Positions 15,682 to 22,737 of a DNA stretch of 49,600 nucleotides are shown one piece after another. Position 1 is the stretch's first letter. The number at the start of each line of letters is the position of its first letter. The position numbers were made by a program, and so were the translations under genes. The stretch covers positions 1 to 49,600 of the forward strand of contig CAYQZW010000004.1 of NCBI GenBank assembly GCA_964422065.1. Direction: 5' to 3'. The notes under the pieces were generated by a model. The model was given only the letters and a program-made list of their open reading frames with translations, did not search any database and was not told the DNA's origin. The stretch comes from S141-55 sp964422065 (GTDB lineage Bacteria; Hydrothermota; Hydrothermia; WGAB01).

Positions 15682-17978
15682 TACGAGCGACCTCCTTCCT
15701 CTTCCAAATCGAAGTCTTGGACCGAGATGCCAGCCTCCACGAGGGCCTGGATCGGGGCCATCTTCTCTGTCGGCAAGACCCAGACCCAGAGGGCTGATCC
15801 GTTTTTCTGGACGTCAAACCCCTTGTTGCGCAGATGGTCGTAAGCACGAGCCAAGTCCGAGGGGCGGGGATAGAGCCGGAGTTTGGCTTTCCAGCCCATG
15901 CGTTCTGCCGCCTCCATGGGCGGAGCATCGGCGACAAGTTGGCCATGTTCCAGAACCAGGACCCGGTCCGCCAGGGCGCGGACCTCCTCAAACCGGTGGG
16001 ACGTGAAGATCAAGGTTTTGCCTTGGGCCCGCAGGTCGTTGAGCAGATCAAAGAAGGATTCCCGAACCGCACGGTCCAGGTTGCTCGTCGGCTCATCCAG
16101 GAGAAGGAGGGGTGGGTCGGACAGCAGGGCCACGGCGAGTGCAAGCCGCTGTTTCATCCCCCCAGAAAGGGTTTTCACTGTCTTCTCCCGGTGCTCTTCC
16201 AGGCCCATGGCTTTGAGACAGGTCAGGGCCCGCTCTCGGGAGACCCTCCGCAGGGTGCCGAAAAAGGTCATGGTCTCCTCGACGGTCATGTCGTCATACA
16301 GGCCGAGTTCCTGGGGGACGAAGCCGATTCTCTGGCGTACAGCTTTGGGGTTCTGTCGGACCGAATAGCCGGCGATCCTCACTTCTCCCTCAAAGGGATA
16401 CAAGCCCAAGAGGCACCGGAGGACCGTAGTCTTGCCTGCGCCGTTCGGCCCCCACAGGGCAATAGACTCTCCAGGATAGATGTCAAAGGAAAGATCCTGG
16501 ATAGCCCACAGAGAGCCGAATCGTTTGCTTAGATGTCGAACGTTGACCAGGGGAACAGAGCCTTCTTTGGGGGTCCGGCTTGCCCAGGACTTCCTGGGGA
16601 GCGTTTTGGGAGACGTTGAGAGCCGGAAGGGCTGCTGCCGCCCGAAAAAGGCAATGCCTACGGCTACACTAAGGAGCAATGCGGAAAGGAGTCCAAGAGC
16701 CGGTGCCCGCCGTTTTGGCGGGGCTGGAACCCCTTCCGGGATAGCCATGGTGATGCGGGGGAACGTGTCTACAAGTTTGGGCTCCGGCTGGACCAGCGGG
16801 ATCGCCCGAGCAGCGAAGTTTAAAGCTTGAACTGCGGGACTGTAGAGCAAAAGCCGAAGTATCGGGTGCCGATCCATGAGGCTCTCAAAAAACCGCTGCG
16901 AGGCATAAGGAATATCCCCGATGCCATCCCCATCCAGGTCTAAGCCGGTATAATCGCTCCAATAGTTGTTGTGCCAGTGGATGTTGACCAACCGGCCGCC
17001 GCCGTCGATGGCGACCTGTTCTTCGTTTTCGAGGAACGTATTGCCTTCAAAGAGGTTTCGCCGGACATTAGGCAATAGCAGGATGCCGAAGTCATTAAAG
17101 GCGATGACGTTCCCCTTGAACGTGCAGCGGCTCTCGATCTCCCGGGGGGAGTTGTCAATGTAGATCCCCACACGGTTATCGGCAAAAAGGTTGTTTTCCA
17201 ACAAGGCATCATCCAGGTCTTTCAGGCCGATGCCAAATCCACTCCCGCCGCGGTTGGAAGCCACGAAGTTTTGGAAGAAGTGGAGACGTCGGCTATACAT
17301 CAGGAAGGCGCCGACGGAGTTTTCAGTGAGTTGGTTCTCGTAGATCCGTGCATCGTCGCAGTACATGAAATGGATTCCGTAGCGTCCCCCAGAGATCTTG
17401 TTGTGTCGGACAATGATATGGTTGGAATACCAGAGAACGACATCTCGACCGAAATGGAGGGTGTTTCCTTCGACGAGTACGCTATCACTATACCATACGC
17501 GGATGAGGTCACCCCGACGAGGCAGATCCAGGGATTTTCCGGTGATCTCGTTGTTTCGGATCACGGAGCCGTGAGCCTTTCTCAGGTAGATGCCGAAGAG
17601 CACGTCATCCAGGCGGTTCTGTTCCACGGTGATCTTTGGTGCCAGGACCTCGATCCCGGAGTTCTCCTCGTCCAGGTAATCGCCGCTCCCGGTGACGTGG
17701 AAGCCGCGGAAGACGATGCCCGGGGCCTTGAGTTTCACCACGGAGCCAGTGCCATGGCCTTCAATGACGGGTTCACCAATGCCGATGAGCACCAGGGGCT
17801 TAGAGATGATCAGTGGGCCCGAGTAGGTCCCGGCCTCCACGTGTAGGGTATCCCCGGGCTGGGCTTCCTCGATGACCTGGATAAGGGAATCCCCGGGGGT
17901 GACGGTTCGGACCGTCGTACCCCCCGGGGAAACCGCAAACACCATCCCTAAGAGGAGGGTGGGAAGGGTCGGTCTCAT
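15681..17978 (-). CDS. nosDF: NosD-NosF fusion: periplasmic beta-helix, membrane helix, cytoplasmic ABC ATPase
   Basis: 765 residues in one uninterrupted frame. A signal peptide or first membrane segment (1-18) is followed by a NosD-type right-handed beta-helix (about 25-375) with rungs such as GIYIDNSP and NSVGAFLMYS. It ends in the NosD motif HWHNNYWSDYTGLDLDGDGIGDIPY (split over 334-358). A linker leads to a hydrophobic helix (about 426-446, LGLLSALLLSVAVGIAFFG). A basic linker then leads to a NosF-type ATPase: Walker A GPNGAGKTT (510-518), signature LSGGMKQ (604-610), Walker B LLLLDEP (624-630) and the H-loop TSHR (659-662). The membrane helix places NosD outside and NosF inside, as in the known NosDFY complex. 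In the well-studied operons nosD and nosF are separate genes. The start overlaps nosB and the end touches nosY. Confidence 0.93.
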   Translation of the reverse strand: MRPTLPTLLLGMVFAVSPGGTTVRTVTPGDSLIQVIEEAQPGDTLHVEAGTYSGPLIISKPLVLIGIGEPVIEGHGTGSVVKLKAPGIVFRGFHVTGSGDYLDEENSGIEVLAPKITVEQNRLDDVLFGIYLRKAHGSVIRNNEITGKSLDLPRRGDLIRVWYSDSVLVEGNTLHFGRDVVLWYSNHIIVRHNKISGGRYGIHFMYCDDARIYENQLTENSVGAFLMYSRRLHFFQNFVASNRGGSGFGIGLKDLDDALLENNLFADNRVGIYIDNSPREIESRCTFKGNVIAFNDFGILLLPNVRRNLFEGNTFLENEEQVAIDGGGRLVNIHWHNNYWSDYTGLDLDGDGIGDIPYASQRFFESLMDRHPILRLLLYSPAVQALNFAARAIPLVQPEPKLVDTFPRITMAIPEGVPAPPKRRAPALGLLSALLLSVAVGIAFFGRQQPFRLSTSPKTLPRKSWASRTPKEGSVPLVNVRHLSKRFGSLWAIQDLSFDIYPGESIALWGPNGAGKTTVLRCLLGLYPFEGEVRIAGYSVRQNPKAVRQRIGFVPQELGLYDDMTVEETMTFFGTLRRVSRERALTCLKAMGLEEHREKTVKTLSGGMKQRLALAVALLSDPPLLLLDEPTSNLDRAVRESFFDLLNDLRAQGKTLIFTSHRFEEVRALADRVLVLEHGQLVADAPPMEAAERMGWKAKLRLYPRPSDLARAYDHLRNKGFDVQKNGSALWVWVLPTEKMAPIQALVEAGISVQDFDLEEEGGRS

Positions 17979-18634
17979 CTCATCGCATCCACGAGTGGTT
18001 TATAGGCTTTGCGGTGATAGTAGAGGCCGATGATGATGAGGACGGAGGCAAGAATGGCGAGCCAGAGTCCGATATCCCAGATGGCAATGGTCTTGAACTG
18101 GCCGATTTTCCCTACACCCACCAGAGGAGGCACAAAGGGTTTGATTGCACCGCTTAACGGGGCACGAGGATCGAGATGGGTCCCGTAATTCCAGAGCCAG
18201 TAGTAGAGGTCGCCGAGAAAGATCGCCGGGAACAATAGGGCCGGGAGGCTTAGGAGTGCCGCGAGTTGATTGTGCACAAAGATCGCGCTGAGCGTCAGAA
18301 GCGAGATCACCACGATGGCGAAAAGGCTTAAGGACCGCTCTAACTGCGCTGCATCTTTGAGGGAACGCATCCCGATGTAGTGGTTCAGTTCGTCAATCTC
18401 CCGGACGTCGCCAACCACTCGGTTGATGTAGACCTGGACCTGGAGGCCTTTAGGGTATTGGGGGGCCAGGAGTTTTAGTCGCCAGTACGGCAAGAAGATG
18501 GACACCAACAAGAGGAACGAGGCCAGCGCAAGGAAGATCGTTGGCTTCCGGAACGTCTTTCTCTCCTTCGCCAGCAGTTCCGAGCTCACACGTGGACCGA
18601 TGAGTTTTTCGAGCCAAGTGGCCACGGATATCAC
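17975..18634 (-). CDS. nosB: NosB-like membrane protein of clade II nos clusters
   Basis: 219 residues with about four membrane helices (near 33-50, 100-120, 125-145 and 190-205). The segment APQYPKGLQVQVYINRVVGD followed by LNHYIGMRSL matches the YPxGL...GD...ELNxLNHYIGM pattern of the membrane proteins encoded next to clade II nosZ (NosB). Their biochemical role is not settled. The start is a GTG at 18634, six bases after the nosZ stop, with only a weak ribosome site. The stop overlaps nosDF (ATGA). Its place directly after nosZ supports the call. Confidence 0.8.
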   Translation of the reverse strand: MISVATWLEKLIGPRVSSELLAKERKTFRKPTIFLALASFLLLVSIFLPYWRLKLLAPQYPKGLQVQVYINRVVGDVREIDELNHYIGMRSLKDAAQLERSLSLFAIVVISLLTLSAIFVHNQLAALLSLPALLFPAIFLGDLYYWLWNYGTHLDPRAPLSGAIKPFVPPLVGVGKIGQFKTIAIWDIGLWLAILASVLIIIGLYYHRKAYKPLVDAMR

Positions 18635-18639
18635 CCCGC

Positions 18640-20643
18640 TTAGGGTTTCACGATGAAGTAGCCCATCATCTCAAGGTGGAGTGCGGAGCAGAATTCTGTG
18701 CAATAGAACGGGAAGACGCCCTCTTTGTCTGCGACGAACTCGATGGTCTGGGTCTCACCCGGCTCGATGCTCAAGTTGATGTTCCAGAGCGGCAGACCAA
18801 AGCCGTGGGTCGCATCCTTGGCGCGTTCGATGTTCGTGATGTGCCAGATGACCTTGTCGCCCTTGCGGACCACGACCCGCTCAGGGTTGTAGTGGCTCCG
18901 CACCGCGGTCATCCAGATCTCCACCGTCCGACCTTTCCGGACGATCTTCTCTTGGCCCGCAGTGATGCCGTTCGGATCCTTAGACTGGGTACCGGGGTTC
19001 CATCCGACCTCCGGATAGACCTCCCACGGATGGAGTTTATCCGCCTTGATGATCTGGGCATAGTGGGGCTCACCCAGGCCAATCGGCATGTCATACAGCA
19101 GTTGCATGTTTGTACCGGGCTTGGAGATGTCGATCAATTGGAAGTTTTGCGGCAGGAGCGGACCGACATTGGTGAACCGATCCACCGACCATTTGTTCAA
19201 GGAGACCAGGTACTTGCCGTCCGGATCCTTGGTGTCGCCTTCCGCTGCAGCGATATGTCCGACGTTGTAGTGGACCGGGATCTTCTGAACGACCGTCCAG
19301 GGCTCTTCTTTGTGGAGCTTCTGATACGGTCCACCCAGGGTCCACCGGGCTACCGCGCTCTCCAGGAACAGGCTGGTGTACGCGTAGCCCTGGTTGTCGA
19401 ACTGGGTGTGCAATGGACCCAAGCCGACTTCCACCTGGGCCTCCACCACCGCATCAAAAGAGAGGATCGGGATGCCGTATGGGTCCGTGCCTTCAAACTT
19501 CTTTTCCTGGATGGCTTTTTGGATCTTTTCGAAACTGTAAATCGTCACGTGTGGATCGAGTTTTCCGGCAACAACGATGTATTCGCCACCTGGGGTGATA
19601 TCTACGCCGTGCGGGCTCTTGGGCTCGGGCACGAAGTAGAGGATGCCCTCTTTGACCGCGGTCTCAATCGGGATGACCTTAAAGCCGTTGACAACCTTAT
19701 ATTTGCCAGCCTTGACGACCTCTTCGGCCTTCTTCCAGTTGATCACGTGGAGATAGTCCATGTCGCGCTGGGAGGCGCCCGCCTCGAAGGGCGGATTGCC
19801 TTCTTCGACGCCACCGGTGCTCATCTCGGTGTTGAAGGAGTTCCCAAAGATCCAGCCTTCGCTCACGCCTTTCCCGGCATCAAAGAGGTCTTGCCAGTAG
19901 GGCGGTAACTCCAGTGCAAACGACTGTTTTTTGTCGATTCGGCCTTTTTCACGGTCGAACTTCCAAAGGGTCACCATGCCCCGATAAGCCTTGGCGTAGT
20001 CCTCCAAAGAAGCGTATTTCCAGCCGAGAGGAGTAGCGTATTGTCCACCTTCGATCACGTATTCGGTGTTCGGCGTGACCATAGCCCCGCCGTGGTCACT
20101 GATCGCGATCGGGTTCTTGACAATCTGTTTGGTCTCGAAGTCGCGCAGATCGATCACGGCGACCCGCGCGTGGGCCTTGTCGTTGATGAAGAGGAACTGG
20201 CCATCGTAGTCTGCGTCGGTCTCACTCAGCGCCGGGTGGTGGGTATCGCCCCAGGTGATCTTTTTGCCGTCGACGTTTCCTTCGGCCAAGATCTCTTGGG
20301 TCTCCTTGGAGTAACCCCAGCCCTGCCACGGCTCTGGCGTGAAGACCCCGATCACCCGAAGCAGACGCATTGAGGGGATCCCGATCACGAGGACCTGGCC
20401 GGAATGCCCACCGGAAGCAAACATGATGTACTCGTCATACTGTCCAGTGGGCATATAGGTTTTCAGCGCCGCCACGACATCTTGGGGCTTGAGCCCACGC
20501 TCCTTCATGACCGTCTGGGCCTCTTTGGAGAGACCGGAGACCCCCGGTGCCTGCCCTCCCTGTTGACAACTACTGAGGACGAGCGCCAGGAGCCCTAAAC
20601 CTACCGCCCCCGCGACGAGGGTTCGTTTTAGCGTACGACCCAT
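18640..20643 (-). CDS. nosZ: nitrous oxide reductase, clade II (Sec-type), predicted lipoprotein
   Basis: 667 residues. It reduces N2O to N2 in the periplasm with copper centres CuA and CuZ. The CuZ histidines are visible on the propeller in the motifs DTHH, KAHARV, PHGVD, GPLHTQ, VGHIAAAEGD and GEPHYA (seven in all). The CuA cupredoxin at the C-terminus has DATHGFG and then Cys648-TEF-Cys652 with His656 and Met659. The ATG at 20643 follows a perfect AGGAGG. The signal lacks a twin-arginine motif, which is the clade II trait. It ends in VLSSC (Cys26), a lipobox, followed by QQGGQAPG, so the enzyme may be lipid-anchored. Electron supply would come from the operon's cytochrome c. NosR is absent here. 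Confidence 0.96.
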   Translation of the reverse strand: MGRTLKRTLVAGAVGLGLLALVLSSCQQGGQAPGVSGLSKEAQTVMKERGLKPQDVVAALKTYMPTGQYDEYIMFASGGHSGQVLVIGIPSMRLLRVIGVFTPEPWQGWGYSKETQEILAEGNVDGKKITWGDTHHPALSETDADYDGQFLFINDKAHARVAVIDLRDFETKQIVKNPIAISDHGGAMVTPNTEYVIEGGQYATPLGWKYASLEDYAKAYRGMVTLWKFDREKGRIDKKQSFALELPPYWQDLFDAGKGVSEGWIFGNSFNTEMSTGGVEEGNPPFEAGASQRDMDYLHVINWKKAEEVVKAGKYKVVNGFKVIPIETAVKEGILYFVPEPKSPHGVDITPGGEYIVVAGKLDPHVTIYSFEKIQKAIQEKKFEGTDPYGIPILSFDAVVEAQVEVGLGPLHTQFDNQGYAYTSLFLESAVARWTLGGPYQKLHKEEPWTVVQKIPVHYNVGHIAAAEGDTKDPDGKYLVSLNKWSVDRFTNVGPLLPQNFQLIDISKPGTNMQLLYDMPIGLGEPHYAQIIKADKLHPWEVYPEVGWNPGTQSKDPNGITAGQEKIVRKGRTVEIWMTAVRSHYNPERVVVRKGDKVIWHITNIERAKDATHGFGLPLWNINLSIEPGETQTIEFVADKEGVFPFYCTEFCSALHLEMMGYFIVKP

Positions 20644-20677
20644 ACCGATACCTCCTTTTTGGTTCATCCTGTTTCCT

Positions 20678-21085
20678 TTAACGGGTCCGACTAAAGTCGG
20701 CAATGGTACGTTTTTTCAGAAGATCCCAGAGGGCATCCCGGAGCGGCGCCCATTCCTGATGGATCACACAAGGGCCGTTCCTGGAGGGGCACTCCGGGAG
20801 GCCAAGGATGCACTTGGTAAACAGGGTATCCCCATCTACGGCTAAGACGACGTCCAGGAGCGAAAGGGCTTCGGGATCAATCGCATAAGACACCCCACCT
20901 TTGGCTCCTCTGACGGATTGGAGCCAGCCCTGTTTGACGAGTTTTTGGAGGATTTTGCTGAGGAAGGACTCTGAAATTTGGAGTTCCTGGGCCAGGGTTT
21001 TGGCCGAAATGAATTGGTCCCGAGGCTTCTCGGCCAGTTTGATTAAGGCCCGGATCGCGTACCCGGCTTCTTTGGAAAAGAGCAT
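20678..21085 (-). CDS. Rrf2-family regulator, likely Fe-S (NsrR/IscR type), first gene of the nos operon
   Basis: 135 residues. The N-terminal winged helix (MLFSKEAGYAIRALIKLAEK, SESFLSKILQKLVKQGWL, VRGAKGGVSYA) is the Rrf2 pattern. Three cysteines follow at 92, 99 and 106 (C-x6-C-x6-C), where NsrR, IscR and RirA hold their iron-sulfur cluster. The spacing differs from IscR (x5/x5) and NsrR (x8/x5), so the exact type is open. NO is the likely signal, given that nosZ starts 34 nt downstream with no separate promoter visible. A consensus promoter lies upstream at 21153-21125, and autoregulation is likely. The ATG at 21085 has a GGACGGGA leader. Confidence 0.88.
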   Translation of the reverse strand: MLFSKEAGYAIRALIKLAEKPRDQFISAKTLAQELQISESFLSKILQKLVKQGWLQSVRGAKGGVSYAIDPEALSLLDVVLAVDGDTLFTKCILGLPECPSRNGPCVIHQEWAPLRDALWDLLKKRTIADFSRTR

Positions 21086-21124
21086 TGTTCCCGTCCTTTT
21101 TCAGAATTCGGAGTCCGTTATCTA

Positions 21125-21153
21125 AAATAAGGCCAAAGGATGTCCTCTGTCAA
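21125..21153 (-). promoter_or_regulatory. promoter of the rrf2-nos operon
   Basis: On the minus strand a perfect TTGACA (21153-21148), a 17-nt spacer and TTATTT (21130-21125); a TATTTT one base further gives 18 nt. It is 39 nt before the Rrf2 ATG. The -10 region continues as TAGATAACGG, AT-rich and without a clear dyad, so no operator is named. No FNR-type TTGAT-N4-ATCAA site was seen. Confidence 0.6.
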
Positions 21154-21190
21154 GTGAAGAGGTGGGAGGGTGGAACCAGGGAATAGGAAG

Positions 21191-22309
21191 TCACGCATCC
21201 CGTGTGGGACGAGGCGAAAGGAGGACGAAGAACAAGAGGATACCGACGGTCAACGCAAGGTTTGCCCACATGCGGATGATGGCGTCAAGGAGCAGCAGGT
21301 CGGCACCGATTCGGATGGCGAGGGCGAGGTGTAATAGGACTAAGGGGGCGTAGAGCCGGGGGTGGAAGGTCACTCGGACCCGGGCGACGGCGGGCAGGAT
21401 CAGCGGCGCGTGCCCGAAGACCATGGAGAAGGTGAAGCCGACAAAGAAGGCGTGGAATGGCGCATCAAAAGCCGGACCCGCCCAGGAAGGGGTCAGCACG
21501 AGGAACAGGAGCCCGGCGATCCCGAGCCAGAGGGTGCCGAGCCCCAGTGCCCAGCCGGAGAACTTCTGAACCCCGGTGAGCCGGATCTGGACCCAGGGGG
21601 TATCCCAGGCCAGGAGGCCCAGCGCCGAAGCCAGGAGCCCGACGCCCAGGAGCCTCTGTCCCCAAGCCCCAGGCATCCAGACCGTTCCTAATCCTCCAAG
21701 GAGAGTGACCCCGGCAAATCCGACCAGGATCCAGGATCGGTGTGAGGATGCAGACAAGAACCGCATCCGTTCCAGGCGTTCTGCGAGGATGGTCAAAAAG
21801 AGGAACAGGAGCCAGAAGGGTGCCCATCGTGGAGACGCGCCCTGTGCCAGTGCCATGCCTGCGCCGAGAAGCCACATCCAGGCCCCAACCCCCATGAGCC
21901 AGAGATGGACGGTCCGGTGTCGGAGGATCAGCAGGAGGGTCATCCCGGTGTACCCCAGGCTGGCGGCGGCGAACGCGAGTCGGGCTGTGGCATCCAGGGC
22001 CGGACTCCAGGGTGCCGTCAGGCTCAGGAGCCCGCCCAGTCCGGCCAGCAGGGGGACCCCAAGGCCCCAGCGTGTCCCGAGGGCCACAGCCCGTTCCAGG
22101 GCGATCAGGCCACCGAAGAAGCCCGATGCCATAAGCAAGCCATGCATCGCCGGATACGCTGGCCCCGAGACCGGCCAGGCCCAACCCGACCGGACCAAGC
22201 CTGCCCAGAGCCCCAACAACAACACAACCCCAAGACCGGCGATGAGGGGACGAACCCAGGGGCTCGGGCCCGTCTTCGGGAACGGTGGACCGAACGGGAG
22301 GTCTCTCAC
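21191..22309 (-). CDS. NnrS-like polytopic membrane protein
   Basis: 372 residues with about eleven to twelve hydrophobic helices. Conserved-looking histidine sites are in YPAMHGLLMASGFFGGLIALERA (early) and PFHAFFVGFTFSMVFGHAPLILPAVARV (late). This fits the NnrS/heme-copper membrane protein superfamily, members of which are found with NO and N2O metabolism. It overlaps the small membrane protein gene upstream (ATGA at 22309-22306) and ends 38 nt before the nos promoter. The assignment rests on hydropathy and the His-Gly motifs only. A subunit-I-like oxidase relative is the alternative. Confidence 0.5.
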   Translation of the reverse strand: MRDLPFGPPFPKTGPSPWVRPLIAGLGVVLLLGLWAGLVRSGWAWPVSGPAYPAMHGLLMASGFFGGLIALERAVALGTRWGLGVPLLAGLGGLLSLTAPWSPALDATARLAFAAASLGYTGMTLLLILRHRTVHLWLMGVGAWMWLLGAGMALAQGASPRWAPFWLLFLFLTILAERLERMRFLSASSHRSWILVGFAGVTLLGGLGTVWMPGAWGQRLLGVGLLASALGLLAWDTPWVQIRLTGVQKFSGWALGLGTLWLGIAGLLFLVLTPSWAGPAFDAPFHAFFVGFTFSMVFGHAPLILPAVARVRVTFHPRLYAPLVLLHLALAIRIGADLLLLDAIIRMWANLALTVGILLFFVLLSPRPTRDA

Positions 22310-22737
22310 GAGGACTGGCCTCCGGGCCGGCGAATGCGGGGAAAAATCAAGATGCCAAAATACACGATGCCGAGGATCTGGAGCATCATCCCGACAAGGG
22401 CTGCCCCGTATGCCCAGGTCGCTTCACGCGACCACGCCTCCGTCAGGGATCGGAGTACGGTCCCGACGTTGAAGATCACATACAGAACCAGTCCTTCCGG
22501 GTCTGGTGTCCAATACGGTGGGGTCTTGCGTCTTGGGAACATCCAGAGGGCCACGCCCATGATGATCTGGATGACTGCACCCAGCAGGATCAGGTGCACG
22601 TGCGTGGTTCGGAACCGAAGCGCCCATGAAAAGGCGGGGAAATGATACCCCAGGAACATGAAAAGGCCCAACAGGATGCCGACAATCAGATAGACCACAG
22701 AGGTTTTGATCATCCAGCGCTGGTATCGGAACTTCAT
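22306..22737 (-). CDS. small four-helix membrane protein, heme-copper-oxidase-like
   Basis: 143 residues with four membrane helices. The segment TTHVHLILLGAVIQIIMGVALWMFPRRK has the H-x-H-x-x-x-x-G spacing and MFPR end seen in small CcoN/NnrS-like proteins. The histidines could ligate heme. It overlaps both neighbours by ATGA (22737-22734 and 22309-22306), so it is made together with the NnrS-like protein. Function is not known. The pairing with the NnrS-like gene beside the nos operon suggests a role in NO handling or respiration. Confidence 0.55.
   Translation of the reverse strand: MKFRYQRWMIKTSVVYLIVGILLGLFMFLGYHFPAFSWALRFRTTHVHLILLGAVIQIIMGVALWMFPRRKTPPYWTPDPEGLVLYVIFNVGTVLRSLTEAWSREATWAYGAALVGMMLQILGIVYFGILIFPRIRRPGGQSS

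Noticed and set aside
15681..17978. Frameshift or stop between the NosD and NosF parts
   Set aside because: The frame is open throughout, the linker is a plausible membrane helix plus basic stretch, and all ATPase motifs are in the same frame as the beta-helix.
18676..19908. 410-codon open frame on the plus strand inside nosZ
   Set aside because: It is antisense to the NosZ propeller, whose copper-binding motifs are intact. It has no ribosome site and only mirrors the codon bias of the real gene.
20644..20703. Twenty-residue N-terminal extension of NosZ
   Set aside because: It overlaps the end of the Rrf2 gene, while a perfect AGGAGG precedes the ATG at 20643, which begins a good signal peptide.
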